Below, piece after piece: positions 1 through 9,298 of a stretch of DNA of 64,000 nucleotides (position 1 is the stretch's first letter; each line of letters starts with the position of its first letter). The DNA is from Ch128b sp964527925 (GTDB lineage Bacteria; Bacteroidota; Ignavibacteria; Ch128b). Below the pieces are notes generated by a model. The model was not told where the DNA came from. It worked only from the letters and a program-made list of their open reading frames with translations, and did no database searches. Position numbers and translations under genes: made by a program. The DNA lies in NCBI GenBank assembly GCA_964527925.1, contig CAZGQO010000002.1:62001-126000 (forward strand). Reading direction: 5' to 3'.

Positions 1-476
1 ATCAACTACAACCACCTGCTAATCCATATTTCTTTGCTTTAAATTCTTTTCGCAACAAATTAACAAACATTGAAAATCTTAATAGTCGCACAGAATATTT
101 CACTTCGGAAATTTATAAATATGAGGTTGAGATTCATAAAAAATATGCGATACCATTTGCTTGCATAGTTTTCGTTTTAGTTGGTGCACCTCTTGGAGTA
201 TTAACCCGACGAGGAAGTTTTGGAGTTGCCGCAAGTATAAGTCTTTTCTTTTTCCTTCTTTACTGGATTTGCTTAATTGGTGGAGAAAAATTAGCAGATC
301 GAAGATTATTAAATCCATTTTTGGGAATGTGGATTGCTAATTTTATTATTGGTTTGCTTGGAATTATACTAACATACAGAATGAATAAAGAACAAATAAT
401 GATTGACTTCTCATATTTCAAAAAATTCTTACCCAAATCCTTTTTCCCACAAAACGAAGAAGTTAATTATCAATGA
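1..476 (+). CDS. LptF/LptG (YjgP/YjgQ) family LPS-export permease, C-terminal part
   Basis: This is the 3' end of a gene that begins before the window; the open frame starts at base 3 and stops at TGA 474-476, giving about 157 residues. It carries the typical C-terminal end of an LptF/LptG permease. After a periplasmic stretch comes a charged EVEIHKKYAIPFAC entry into a membrane helix, the segment GAPLGVLTRRGSFGV, a second helix, the loop GGEKLADRRLLNPFLGMW, and a last helix before a polar cytoplasmic tail. In the family these proteins form the inner-membrane part of the LptB2FG machine that lifts lipopolysaccharide out of the membrane. The stop overlaps the start of the next permease (ATGA, 473-476), so the two are translationally coupled, as expected for an lptF-lptG pair. 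Which of the two is LptF cannot be settled from this fragment. Confidence 0.9.
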   Translation, partial: QLQPPANPYFFALNSFRNKLTNIENLNSRTEYFTSEIYKYEVEIHKKYAIPFACIVFVLVGAPLGVLTRRGSFGVAASISLFFFLLYWICLIGGEKLADRRLLNPFLGMWIANFIIGLLGIILTYRMNKEQIMIDFSYFKKFLPKSFFPQNEEVNYQ

Positions 477-1564
477 ATGTGAAAATTTTAGACAGATTTT
501 TGATAAAGCAATTTGTTTCTTCCATCTTATTTGGAATACTAACTTTTGTACTCATCTTTGTTATTGTCGATTTGATGGAAAACCTTGACGATTTCATTGA
601 TCAAAAAGTCCCTAACCAGTTTATCTTTCTTTATTATCTATACTTTTTACCTGAAATAATAAGACTTATCTTACCAGTCTCAATTTTACTTGCCTGTCTT
701 TTCACAGTTGGAAAACTAAACAACTTTAATGAGTTAACTGCAATTAAGTCAAGCGGAATCAGTCTGTATAGATTCATGGCTCCATTCATAATAATTGGTT
801 TTATTATTTCAGTATTTGCGATCTATTTCTCTGGTTGGGTTGTTCCAAATTCAAATTCAAGTAAACTTAAAATTGAACAAACTTACATGAAAAAGAATCT
901 AACCATACCAGGAGCAAATATATTCTTTCAGGACGCAGAAAATAGATTTGTAAATATTGGATTTTATGACCAATCAACTCAATTGATCTCAAGAGCTGGA
1001 ATTGTCTTTTGTGCAAAAGATGATCCAACAAAAATTTCAAAAAGAATAGAAGTCGAAAAACTAAAATGGGATTCTACTAAAAATCGTTGGGAAGGTATCA
1101 ATGTAACTGAATTTATTTTTTTGACTGATTCAATGAACCAACTAAATTATTACCAATCTCTGGTTTTCGATGAGTTATATTTTAAGCCGGAAGATATTTT
1201 AATCAAGCAAAAAAGAATTGAAGAGATGAATCTCACAGAGATAAGACAGGTGATTGAGATTCAAAAAAGGAGTGGGAACGATACAACAAAACTTGAGATT
1301 GATTTTCACTCAATTATTGCCTTTGCCTTTGCCAATTTAATAGTGGTTCTATTCGGGCTTCCAATCTCAGCTGATAGAAGGAGTGGAACTGTTGCTTTTC
1401 AATTTGGAATGAATTTACTTTTTACATTCATCTATCTGGCGTTTATGAAGATAAGTCAATCTTTCGGAAAGAACGGATTAATGAATCCAATTCTAACAGC
1501 ATGGTTTGCAAATTTGGTTTTTATTGCTCTTGCGGTTGTTAATATCGTAAGGACAAGAAAATAA
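473..1564 (+). CDS. LptG-like LPS-export permease
   Basis: This 363-residue membrane protein has the size and topology of the LptF/LptG family. There are two N-terminal membrane helices (about 10-35 and 57-80), a third near 100-125, a periplasmic domain (about 126-275), and three C-terminal helices. The family segment FGLPISADRRSGTVAFQFG follows helix four, where the preceding protein has GAPLGVLTRRG. The start ATG at 473 overlaps the upstream permease stop, indicating one operon and stoichiometric synthesis. The expected role is export of lipopolysaccharide from the inner membrane together with an LptB ATPase that lies outside this window. The gene ends 2 bases before the end of the convergent lipoprotein gene. 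The LptG label rests on gene order; LptF and LptG are close homologues. Confidence 0.88.
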   Translation: MNVKILDRFLIKQFVSSILFGILTFVLIFVIVDLMENLDDFIDQKVPNQFIFLYYLYFLPEIIRLILPVSILLACLFTVGKLNNFNELTAIKSSGISLYRFMAPFIIIGFIISVFAIYFSGWVVPNSNSSKLKIEQTYMKKNLTIPGANIFFQDAENRFVNIGFYDQSTQLISRAGIVFCAKDDPTKISKRIEVEKLKWDSTKNRWEGINVTEFIFLTDSMNQLNYYQSLVFDELYFKPEDILIKQKRIEEMNLTEIRQVIEIQKRSGNDTTKLEIDFHSIIAFAFANLIVVLFGLPISADRRSGTVAFQFGMNLLFTFIYLAFMKISQSFGKNGLMNPILTAWFANLVFIALAVVNIVRTRK

Positions 1565-1566
1565 AA

Positions 1567-3141
1567 TCAATCTCCTAAGTCTACTCTAACACCAATCGTT
1601 GAGCTCACCTTTATGCTTATTTTATCTGTGGCTTGAAGAAATACTTTTTTCCCTTCAGTTGTGTAGATCAAAACTTTAAGTATAGCTTTTTTAGTTCTTT
1701 TAAGTTTCTGAATATCTTCTTTGTTGATAGAAATTTTCTTTTGTTGTTTTGAACTTTGAACAACAACACCTTCATTATTAACAAGTGCTGACAAAATTGT
1801 GAACGTTGAATCATCAGATGCACCTGTTCCTTTCTCACGAGTAAAATAAATCAATTTCTGATTCAATGAATCTACAAGATAACCAGTAATTGTAAATCCC
1901 ATGGGAAGTCCATTATCAACATCAAGTGTGATAATGCCTTCCTGTAACCTGTCAATTTGATCTTTAACATCTTCGTCAAGTGAAACTTCAATTGTATCTG
2001 TGCGAGAGACGCTATCAATTTGAAAAGTTGAGAAAAGCACGATTCTTGAATTTACTCTAATCGAATCTGGTAAAGTGACTTCAACAGATTTATAGCCCGG
2101 ATTAATAACAAATTTTCCGCTATAAGTTATTGAATCAGGAACAATTGGATTTATGAATTCATTAATTGCAATATCATCAAGATTAATTTCTATTTTTGAT
2201 TGAGAGAGAGTTATGGTTGTATCAAGTTTTTCTCGATTCTTGATTTTCAGAAATTTTTTATTTGGTGATGACTTGAAAGTGCCAACAACTTGAAAGTCTT
2301 CCAATCTTCCTTCAAGATTATTCAAAGAAGCATTGAATTCTAAAATTAACTTCGCACCATAAACATTCACCTTTGGTAACATATCTTTTAAATCTTCATC
2401 AATTTCCAATGCGTGAATTTTAGGTTTAATTTCATCTCTATAAGGTTTTACTTTACCTTTGAGATAGTTAAAACCAAGTTCTTTAAGTTTAACTTTTAAT
2501 GCAACCGAATCTCCTGAGTAGCCTGCTCCAATTTTTGCAAAACCCTTTATGTAAAATCCATTATTTAGTCCACCAAAAGGATTTTGAGTCATTCGATAAC
2601 GATAATTTTTTAAGTCAAGAGTTTTTCGAACTGAGTCATTAGGATTTACCTTTACATTAAAACTCAAAGTATCTCCTGTGATTTCATTCTTAAACCCAGG
2701 TACAATCACATTCACGCTCACATCACGATTGAGATAGTTCACAATTTGGTAATCAAGTGTACCCTTATATAAATGAAACTCTTCAAGAAAAACCGAATCA
2801 TCTGATACAAAAGATTCAAAAGAAATTGTATCTACTTGCTGTGGTTTAATTGCAAAATCATCTTCAAATGAGATTTTATCGGAAAAGATTTCATCAATTG
2901 ATTTGGTGGATGTTTCTGTAGAATCAAACTTAATTAACAATCTCTGCGATGAAGAGTCGATAAAAATTCCCTTCTCTCCTTTGATTCTATCAATTACTAT
3001 CTCAGTACGATTAACCAAAGGAAGAGTATAACTCACATCCCAAACAGGCATAATAGGTGATTTAATCTTATCTATCGAACAACCTGAATAAATAAGAAAT
3101 ACAACAAGAACCAGATTTCTTTTGATTGATTTAAAAATCAT
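1567..3141 (-). CDS. Large lipoprotein, paralogue 3 of the lipoprotein/barrel operon
   Basis: This 524-residue protein has an N-terminal signal ending in a lipobox (IYSGC, Cys about residue 21), so it should be lipid-anchored, probably facing the periplasm or the cell surface. I do not recognise a named domain. Its sequence is repetitive beta-type and parallels the two other lipoproteins of the operon: a PVWDVSYTLPL segment after the Cys, a NPFGGLNNGFYIKG segment near residue 200, a KGKVKPYRDE segment, PDSI followed by VINPGYKS, and a C-terminal ATDKISIKVSSTIG segment. It is the last gene of the minus-strand operon, and its ATG lies inside the end of the preceding lipoprotein gene (11-base overlap). 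The three copies are diverged, so the duplication is old. Function is unknown; the constant pairing with a barrel protein suggests an envelope complex. Confidence 0.75.
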   Translation of the reverse strand: MIFKSIKRNLVLVVFLIYSGCSIDKIKSPIMPVWDVSYTLPLVNRTEIVIDRIKGEKGIFIDSSSQRLLIKFDSTETSTKSIDEIFSDKISFEDDFAIKPQQVDTISFESFVSDDSVFLEEFHLYKGTLDYQIVNYLNRDVSVNVIVPGFKNEITGDTLSFNVKVNPNDSVRKTLDLKNYRYRMTQNPFGGLNNGFYIKGFAKIGAGYSGDSVALKVKLKELGFNYLKGKVKPYRDEIKPKIHALEIDEDLKDMLPKVNVYGAKLILEFNASLNNLEGRLEDFQVVGTFKSSPNKKFLKIKNREKLDTTITLSQSKIEINLDDIAINEFINPIVPDSITYSGKFVINPGYKSVEVTLPDSIRVNSRIVLFSTFQIDSVSRTDTIEVSLDEDVKDQIDRLQEGIITLDVDNGLPMGFTITGYLVDSLNQKLIYFTREKGTGASDDSTFTILSALVNNEGVVVQSSKQQKKISINKEDIQKLKRTKKAILKVLIYTTEGKKVFLQATDKISIKVSSTIGVRVDLGD

Positions 3142-4717
3142 CGCTTGTTAATTGAATTTTAATTGAACCTGTGATTCTCAAGAAAATTTTCGACTTAGCT
3201 GAAACTTCAGCAACTCTTCTATCGCTTGTTGAGAGTGAAAATCTTTGAATCAATTTATATGCACGAGATAATTTCTGAATATCATTTTGATTCAAGTTTA
3301 TTTTGATTGTTTGATAAGCTGGTGAAATTACCTCTCCTCTCGAATTTGTAATTGAACCCTGTAAAAATACCATAGTATCGTTACCTGTGATTGCATCTCT
3401 GGTTAAATACAGCAAAGGATTATAGTTTGAATCCGTTAATAGCCCTACAAGATTAATTTCAAAAGGAACTTCATTTTGAGAATAAATTGAAATCACTCCA
3501 TCTTGAGCATTTGTCAATTTATCTCTTGCGTCCTGACTTATATCAACATCAAAAGTATCTGTCCATTCTGCCTGATTAACAGTAAATCTTGACCAGGCAT
3601 CAACTTGAAAAGAATATGAAATTGAATCATTAGCGTTAACTTCACCTGATTGATAATAAGGATTTAAAATCAGTTGAGCCGTAACCTTAATTGAATCCGG
3701 AATCTGCGAGAGGAATTCATTAATGTTTGTGTTAAGATTATTTAAGCTCAAACTAATTTGACTATTACTTTGAATTGTTGTATCGATGTAATCATCAATT
3801 CCAAATCTCAAAGGGATAGGATTTCTTCCTGAATTAAAAATTCCAAACACCTGGAATTTTTTAAGTTTAATAGGGAAATCAATTGTTGTTAAAGCATTTA
3901 TTTTAACATTAATAGAATCAAATTGAACTTTCGAAATAAATTCAGATATATCACTGCTTAATGAATTTTTAAAGGTTTGATCTTTTACTCCTAATTCAAA
4001 AGGTTTAAATCTTCCCTTTACTCTTGAGAATTTCAAATTCTCTAAATGTGAAAAAACTCTAACACTATCGCCAAAACTGCCACCTTGAAGATATATTTTA
4101 CCTCTCAACCAGAAGCCAGGTCGAGTAGAACCAAACGGTTGATTAGCTGGTTGTCGATAAACAAAACCACTCAAATTTTTTTCATATTGAACTGTTGTAT
4201 TCGGAGAAATCGGACCACCAATCTTTAGTGTATCAATGGTTTGACCTGTTTGTCTGGTAAAACCTGGTAATGTGAGTTCAAAAAATGACTGCTTGGAAGT
4301 ATAGTTTGTAAATCTTAAAACAATCAAACCTGAATCCAACGCTGCTTCCTGAACACCGACAGAATCTCTTCGAATTATCATTTGAGCATCAATAGTATCG
4401 CTAATCAAAACATAAAACATTGTATCTACATCCATTGTAAAGAAATCTGCATTGAACATATCTATCGTTGTATCTTTTCTAATCTCATCAGTAGAAAACC
4501 GTAGTAAATATTTTCCTGAATCTACAGAGATTTGTTCTTGTCTACGAATTGCTTCCTCGAGAGTATAAGTTTTTTGAGAAAGACTGAATTCTAGAAGATT
4601 ATCTACCGTTGGATTGAAAATATCTTTGGCTTTCTCAGAACAAGAGATAATCAATATTGAAGCGAAGACTATAAGAATTAATAAATAAAAGCGTTTTATT
4701 TTACTTAAAATCTCCAT
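3131..4717 (-). CDS. Large lipoprotein, paralogue 2 of the lipoprotein/barrel operon
   Basis: This 528-residue protein starts with a hydrophobic signal and a lipobox (IISC, Cys near residue 26). It is paralogous to the flanking lipoproteins: YTLEEAIRRQEQ after the N-terminus matches YTIEDFVKNQDQ of paralogue 1, QPANQPFGSTRPGFWLRG matches QPPNQPFGSTRSGIWIRG, and GRFKPFELG matches GRVKPFDLG. It also shares the PDSI plus LILNPYYQSG module and the LIQRFSLSTSDRR end. No catalytic motif is visible and the protein looks like a series of beta-sandwich units. It overlaps the barrel gene by 13 bases and the next lipoprotein by 11, so the genes are very likely co-translated. Function is unknown. Confidence 0.75.
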   Translation of the reverse strand: MEILSKIKRFYLLILIVFASILIISCSEKAKDIFNPTVDNLLEFSLSQKTYTLEEAIRRQEQISVDSGKYLLRFSTDEIRKDTTIDMFNADFFTMDVDTMFYVLISDTIDAQMIIRRDSVGVQEAALDSGLIVLRFTNYTSKQSFFELTLPGFTRQTGQTIDTLKIGGPISPNTTVQYEKNLSGFVYRQPANQPFGSTRPGFWLRGKIYLQGGSFGDSVRVFSHLENLKFSRVKGRFKPFELGVKDQTFKNSLSSDISEFISKVQFDSINVKINALTTIDFPIKLKKFQVFGIFNSGRNPIPLRFGIDDYIDTTIQSNSQISLSLNNLNTNINEFLSQIPDSIKVTAQLILNPYYQSGEVNANDSISYSFQVDAWSRFTVNQAEWTDTFDVDISQDARDKLTNAQDGVISIYSQNEVPFEINLVGLLTDSNYNPLLYLTRDAITGNDTMVFLQGSITNSRGEVISPAYQTIKINLNQNDIQKLSRAYKLIQRFSLSTSDRRVAEVSAKSKIFLRITGSIKIQLTSDDF

Positions 4718-6153
4718 CTCGTCTCTGCGAAAAAGTTTAATTTATTTGCAGTGTTTGGACTTGCTAATGACTCAAAATTTGATGATGCGAAATCAAATTC
4801 AAGTGGTCCCATCATGAATCCGAGTCCAAATCCCCATCGAAATCCATACTTTCCACCTAAAGAAATTCCAGTTCGAATAAATGGTATCCAGTCACCTGGT
4901 TTCCAATCGATACCTAAAGAAAACCTGGGTTTTGTTGTATTTCCTATTTCGTTATTGAATCCTTGATTGTAATCAAAACTCACAAGCATCTTACCTGGGA
5001 ATTTACTGATAAATGGTGCCTGATCTAATTGATATGATACACCTAATCTCAACGCAGTTGGTAATGAAGTTTTAAAAGAAGATTTTAAATCACTGGTAAC
5101 CTGTTTGAATTTTTCAGTCAATGAATCGAGTTGTTCTTTAGATGAATAACCTTCGAATGAGAAATTGCCACTTCCATTAATGATTGCTTGATTTTTATCC
5201 CATGTAATCGATCCTATATCTGTGATTGCCAACGAGGCTTTTAATTGATCGTTAATAAAACTAGTGAAACCGACATCGAAACCTACACCACTTCCCGCTG
5301 GTTCTGGGAAAATCGAAAAAGAAAAGTGATTAACTGAAACAATGCTGTCTTTTCCATAATTAGTTGCAAAATCGGGTGAAAGTGCATGATAGATTTGATA
5401 ATCCCAAGATCCTCTGATTACATTATCATTATCAAGCTTAAAATACGAATTATTCCTGGCAGTACTCAGGTAATAATATCCTCTGATGAATTTTATAGCG
5501 AATCCTCCATATAAATTTTGAATAAATGAATTTTCAAAATCCATAATTTTTCTACCATAGCTAAAAGAAATTTCTCTGGTATAACTTAACTTAATATCCA
5601 CATCACTAAGAAAATACATCTTCATTGGATAAAGTCCTGAAAAAACTAAGTCAGTGAAAACTTTAGATAACCTTAGATTCGTTCCCAATCTATCAACAAA
5701 TGCAAAACCGAAAGAACCAACTTTTTCTGAATAATTCAACGCGAATGATAAATAATTCAAATTTAAATTAAACACCAAATCTGATTCTCCAAGAAGTGTG
5801 TTTAATTCATCTTTATCAGCCTGAGTCAAATATCTCCCAACAATTTTACCCGTTCCATCATCCACTCCACCAAAGAAATAATTATATTTTTCAATCGAAA
5901 GAGGTGTCGTCATTGCGAAAGCGATTGGCGGTAATGGGAAAAAAGTCTTAAGAGAAAATTTTGAATAATCCTTTAAAGCAAGATTAGCTGGATTTACTCC
6001 AATTGCATCCGTTCCAAGTGCATTCGATGTATATGTGAATGCAAGTCCCGCACTTTTCGCATCGGAAAAACCATAAGAACCGTGAGATTGACCGAATGTA
6101 ATACCTGTAGTAATTAACAACCAGATGAAACTTGTAGACATTATTTTTTTCAT
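4705..6153 (-). CDS. Outer-membrane beta-barrel protein of the lipoprotein operon
   Basis: I place the start at ATG 6153, which gives MKKIMSTSF, a clean signal peptide cut after about residue 22 (ITFGQ), and an AGAG ribosome site just upstream. A longer reading frame would run back into the preceding gene. The mature protein (about 460 residues) begins with SAGLAFTYTSNALGTDAIG followed by VNPANLAL, a segment like the plug/entry region of PorV- and FadL-type barrels. It continues with alternating hydrophobic strands and ends in the aromatic terminal strand FAETRWRF, as outer-membrane barrels do. It sits between lipoproteins 1 and 2 with 10- and 13-base junctions, so it is likely the membrane partner of these lipoproteins. 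Substrate or function is not evident; a transport or scaffold role is an inference. Confidence 0.72.
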   Translation of the reverse strand: MKKIMSTSFIWLLITTGITFGQSHGSYGFSDAKSAGLAFTYTSNALGTDAIGVNPANLALKDYSKFSLKTFFPLPPIAFAMTTPLSIEKYNYFFGGVDDGTGKIVGRYLTQADKDELNTLLGESDLVFNLNLNYLSFALNYSEKVGSFGFAFVDRLGTNLRLSKVFTDLVFSGLYPMKMYFLSDVDIKLSYTREISFSYGRKIMDFENSFIQNLYGGFAIKFIRGYYYLSTARNNSYFKLDNDNVIRGSWDYQIYHALSPDFATNYGKDSIVSVNHFSFSIFPEPAGSGVGFDVGFTSFINDQLKASLAITDIGSITWDKNQAIINGSGNFSFEGYSSKEQLDSLTEKFKQVTSDLKSSFKTSLPTALRLGVSYQLDQAPFISKFPGKMLVSFDYNQGFNNEIGNTTKPRFSLGIDWKPGDWIPFIRTGISLGGKYGFRWGFGLGFMMGPLEFDFASSNFESLASPNTANKLNFFAETRWRF

Positions 6154-6163
6154 TTTAGACTCT

Positions 6164-7735
6164 CTAATTATTTTCTTCGATTTTATAGTTGATTTTTCCA
6201 TTAACTTTAACTTTAACATAATCTGTCGCTTTGATCAGAACGCTTCTATTCTCAGCTGAATTGATTTTGAATCTTTGAACCAAGTATACTGCATCCTTAA
6301 ACTTCTCGAAATCAGTTTTTGATAGTGCTAAATTAATATTTGAAACTTGTGGAGAGACGGATTCACCTGCACTATTAATCGTTGCACTTGAGATATTGAT
6401 TACAGTATCACCTGGTGAACCTGAATCAGTTTGTCTTGTAAAATAAAACAATTTGTTTTTATTCTTATCAAGAAAATATCCGACAAGCTGAACATCAAAA
6501 GGAATTGCATTCGAAATCTCTACATTCAATGCTGCGTTGTTTGAATTACTGATTTTATCTTTAGTCTCTTGTGAAAAATCTAATTCCATTGTATCAGTAA
6601 TAAATCCGTTTTCAATTTTCATCTGGGAATAAGCATTAATAACAATGGAGAAAGAAATTTTGTCCGATGATCTTATTTTTCCAGAATTATATTTAGGGTT
6701 AATAACTACTTGACATTGAATCTCTATTGAATCTGGTGTAGCCTTAAGGAAATCGTTAACGTTTGTATTTGCTGTTGAAAAAATTATTGTATTTTGAGAT
6801 CCTGCTGGAATAGTATCTACATATTTATTATTTCCATTAAATAAAAGATAAACTGGTGAAAGACCATTTTTATATTTTCCAATGATCTGAAAATCTTTTA
6901 AGAGTACATCAAATCCTGTGAAAGTGGTAAGAGTTTTGAGTTCCAATGCAATTTGATTAAAAGTGGTTGCTTTGATAAAATCTTTTAACTCACCACTCAG
7001 TGCATTTTCTGAAGATTGTTTTCTACTTCCAAGATCAAATGGTTTAACTCGACCTGCAAAGCTTCTGAACTTCATATTTTTAATCTGGAAATTCACTGCG
7101 AGATTTTGCCCAATTCCAACTAAAGATGAACTAACAGTTCCTCTTATCCAGATTCCAGATCTTGTACTCCCAAATGGCTGATTTGGAGGTTGACGATAGT
7201 CATAGTCATTAATTGGAGTTCTTACTCTGACCTGTTGATTAGCAGGAACATTTGCTGAAATTTTAAAGGTATCAATACCAGTTGGAGTTCGTTTCGTAAA
7301 TCCAGGAAAAACAAACTCTATAAAAACTGGAGATGGATTATCATTTCTCAAAGTATACTCAACATCTCCACTTTCGATAGTTGCACTATCCATACGAACT
7401 GAATCTCGACCAGCAATCATCTGAAAACTCAAAGTTGTTCCAACAACAGGAAACGATGTATCCGCCTCCATATCAAATGTGTTGCTAAAAAGAAAATCTA
7501 AAGTTGTATCCTGGTCTATTGTATCTGTTGTGAATTTTAAAACCTTTGTTGGTAAGATTTCAATTTGATCCTGATTCTTGACAAAATCTTCAATTGTATA
7601 AGTTTTATTTCCTATTGGAATGTTGAACTCAACATCCCAGCTCGGCAAAACAGGTTCTTTGATTTGATCAATACAAGAATTGAATAAAAGAATGGTCAAT
7701 ACGATGGATGAAATTAATATAATATTTTTTTTCAT
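6164..7735 (-). CDS. Large lipoprotein, paralogue 1, first gene of the operon
   Basis: This 523-residue lipoprotein has a signal sequence and lipobox (FNSC, Cys near residue 21) followed by PVLPSWDVEFNIPIGN. The same SWDV/WDV block opens paralogue 3. It shares with its paralogues the QPPNQPFGSTRSGIWIRG block near residue 190, GRVKPFDLG, PDSI with VINPKYNSG, and a C-terminal VQRFKINSAENRSV block ending in KATDYVKVKVNGKI. As the first gene it probably follows its own promoter in 7736-7764. No enzyme motif is seen. The family has no function I can name. Confidence 0.75.
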   Translation of the reverse strand: MKKNIILISSIVLTILLFNSCIDQIKEPVLPSWDVEFNIPIGNKTYTIEDFVKNQDQIEILPTKVLKFTTDTIDQDTTLDFLFSNTFDMEADTSFPVVGTTLSFQMIAGRDSVRMDSATIESGDVEYTLRNDNPSPVFIEFVFPGFTKRTPTGIDTFKISANVPANQQVRVRTPINDYDYRQPPNQPFGSTRSGIWIRGTVSSSLVGIGQNLAVNFQIKNMKFRSFAGRVKPFDLGSRKQSSENALSGELKDFIKATTFNQIALELKTLTTFTGFDVLLKDFQIIGKYKNGLSPVYLLFNGNNKYVDTIPAGSQNTIIFSTANTNVNDFLKATPDSIEIQCQVVINPKYNSGKIRSSDKISFSIVINAYSQMKIENGFITDTMELDFSQETKDKISNSNNAALNVEISNAIPFDVQLVGYFLDKNKNKLFYFTRQTDSGSPGDTVINISSATINSAGESVSPQVSNINLALSKTDFEKFKDAVYLVQRFKINSAENRSVLIKATDYVKVKVNGKINYKIEENN

Positions 7736-7764
7736 CTTTCAACCTTTCAACAAATTAAATAGAC

Positions 7765-7790
7765 CAATTCTCAAAAACTAATGAGAATTG
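7765..7790 (-). terminator. Stem-loop between T9SS cargo gene and lipoprotein operon
   Basis: A 9-base-pair perfect stem (CAATTCTCA / TGAGAATTG) with an 8-base loop lies 21 bases after the stop of the T9SS protein gene. The sequence after it on the minus strand is T-rich but has no long T run, so it is a weak intrinsic terminator or a processing hairpin. Confidence 0.5.
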
Positions 7791-7810
7791 ATCTAAATTA
7801 ATGATTCAAA

Positions 7811-8710
7811 TTATTTTATGAAAATCATTTTCTTTGATAAAACTATATTATCCATTTCAAGTCGATAGATATAGATACCACTTGTCAAATTTTGCGGGTT
7901 AAATTTTACTTGGTAAGTTCCTACATCTCGCAAACCATTGACTAAAACTGCTACTTCCTTTCCAATTAGATTATAAACCGCCAACTTGACATTGCCCTTT
8001 ACTGGTATTGAATATTCAATTGTAGTCGAAGGATTAAATGGATTTGGATAATTCTGTTTTAACTCAAAAGTAGATGGGATTTTATTGGTTAACAACTCAT
8101 CTACACTTAACTCTGATTGAGTGCTTCCTGCAATTTCAGAGAAATGTCTCAGTTTACAAATTACTTTATCGGATTGATTGATTGTTGATATATCAAGATT
8201 AACAAAACCCACCCCTTGTCTGTAATATGTAAACAACCAATGCGTACCAGGAGTAAAACCAAGTTGTTGAATCATTGCATCGAATGCAGGCGTTCGAGGA
8301 ATTTCGAGTACTGCAGCTTTGTCGTTGAGGAAATAAAAATCTTGTCCTACAACTCCATCCACTTCGAAAGTTGCAAAGAACCAGACTCGTTTCCCATCAA
8401 TTATCCATGGAATTTGAGGTGGAACTTCGAGCAAAATTCTGATGAGTACATTATGATCAAGTCCACCATTTTCGATATAAAATTTCGAACCAACGATTGC
8501 ATCATAATAATATTGATAACCATTAAATGGTGGACTCAAAGTTGTCGAAGGAATTATATACTCTTGTCCTTCCACAACTTGACCAGTTGCAATTTCCAAG
8601 ATTTGAAAACCCTGAGCAATAAATAGTTTGATAGTAATTGTATCTTGAGTTTGGGCTTTAATCCCACTGACCAAGACTAAAACCAGAAATGCAAATAAAA
8701 ATTTTTTCAT
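7811..8710 (-). CDS. Secreted protein with T9SS C-terminal sorting domain
   Basis: This 299-residue protein has a signal peptide (MKKFLFAFLVLVLVSGIKAQ) and, from about residue 215, a complete type A T9SS sorting domain: NYPNPFNPSTTIEYSIP, then VKLAVYNLIGKEVAVL, and the end SGIYIYRLEMDNIVLSKKM. It should cross the outer membrane by the type IX system and be attached to or released from the surface. The N-terminal 200 residues hold no domain I recognise; they are rich in aromatic residues and may be a small carbohydrate- or surface-binding beta domain. A good ribosome site (GAGAGGG) precedes the ATG at 8710. It is monocistronic, with a stem-loop downstream. Confidence 0.82.
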   Translation of the reverse strand: MKKFLFAFLVLVLVSGIKAQTQDTITIKLFIAQGFQILEIATGQVVEGQEYIIPSTTLSPPFNGYQYYYDAIVGSKFYIENGGLDHNVLIRILLEVPPQIPWIIDGKRVWFFATFEVDGVVGQDFYFLNDKAAVLEIPRTPAFDAMIQQLGFTPGTHWLFTYYRQGVGFVNLDISTINQSDKVICKLRHFSEIAGSTQSELSVDELLTNKIPSTFELKQNYPNPFNPSTTIEYSIPVKGNVKLAVYNLIGKEVAVLVNGLRDVGTYQVKFNPQNLTSGIYIYRLEMDNIVLSKKMIFIK

Positions 8711-8844
8711 GATAACCCTCTCAATTAATTTATTTCGTAAATAATATACACTAAAAATTTTTCAATAAAAATGAAGGATTTATAGGAAAAATTTGAAAAA
8801 TTAGTAAGATATCACTTACCAATGGTAATTTTTTTAATTGATAA

Positions 8845-9282
8845 TTAAGCGGTTTTGAAAATTAAGTCCAGGATAAAATAACTAACAGCTAAACTCAACA
8901 AAATGTACCACAATCCATCAACCAAATTTCTAGTATCATTTCTGGAAAAGATTTTCTTGGATTTGGATTTTGGTGGTGGAAGAATATAATCACCTTGAGT
9001 AATATGCCAATCTTTACGTGGTAATAAAAATGTTGAAATCTCTTCTTTATGGTGCTTGACATTTTCAGAATTTATTAATCCAATAATTTTATGAGATTCA
9101 TTTATTTCATCTAATTCTTCAAAGGAATTTTCAGATTTGTATTTTTCTGTTGAATTAAATTTTTTCATATTTAATGTAAACGTCCAGTATTTTTCAGGAA
9201 TATTAAGTTCTTCTAAGTAAGTATTGTTTGATATTTGAATATGTCTTAGTGGTTTATTTTTATGGGCTTCAACAATTTCCAT
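8845..9282 (-). CDS. Small tail-anchored protein paired with the sugar transferase
   Basis: About 145 residues, with the start taken as ATG 9282; a TTG at 9312 would add 10 residues and overlap the sugar transferase gene. The protein is polar and charged for about 120 residues, including a PPPKSKSKK stretch, then has one hydrophobic segment at the very C-terminus (GLWYILLSLAVSYFILDLIF), so it is likely inserted by its tail with the bulk in the cytoplasm. I recognise no family. Its tight linkage to the upstream sugar transferase suggests that it helps or regulates that enzyme, which is inference only. Confidence 0.55.
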   Translation of the reverse strand: MEIVEAHKNKPLRHIQISNNTYLEELNIPEKYWTFTLNMKKFNSTEKYKSENSFEELDEINESHKIIGLINSENVKHHKEEISTFLLPRKDWHITQGDYILPPPKSKSKKIFSRNDTRNLVDGLWYILLSLAVSYFILDLIFKTA

Positions 9283-9298
9283 AGATTGATAAAGTAAA

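Noticed and set aside
100..318. Minus-strand open frame across the end of the first permease
   Set aside because: It is antisense to a clear LptF/LptG C-terminus and shows no protein-like features.
7736..7764. Strong terminator between 7811 and 7735
   Set aside because: The 9-pair stem at 7765-7790 lacks a T run on its minus-strand exit, so only a weak stem-loop is reported.
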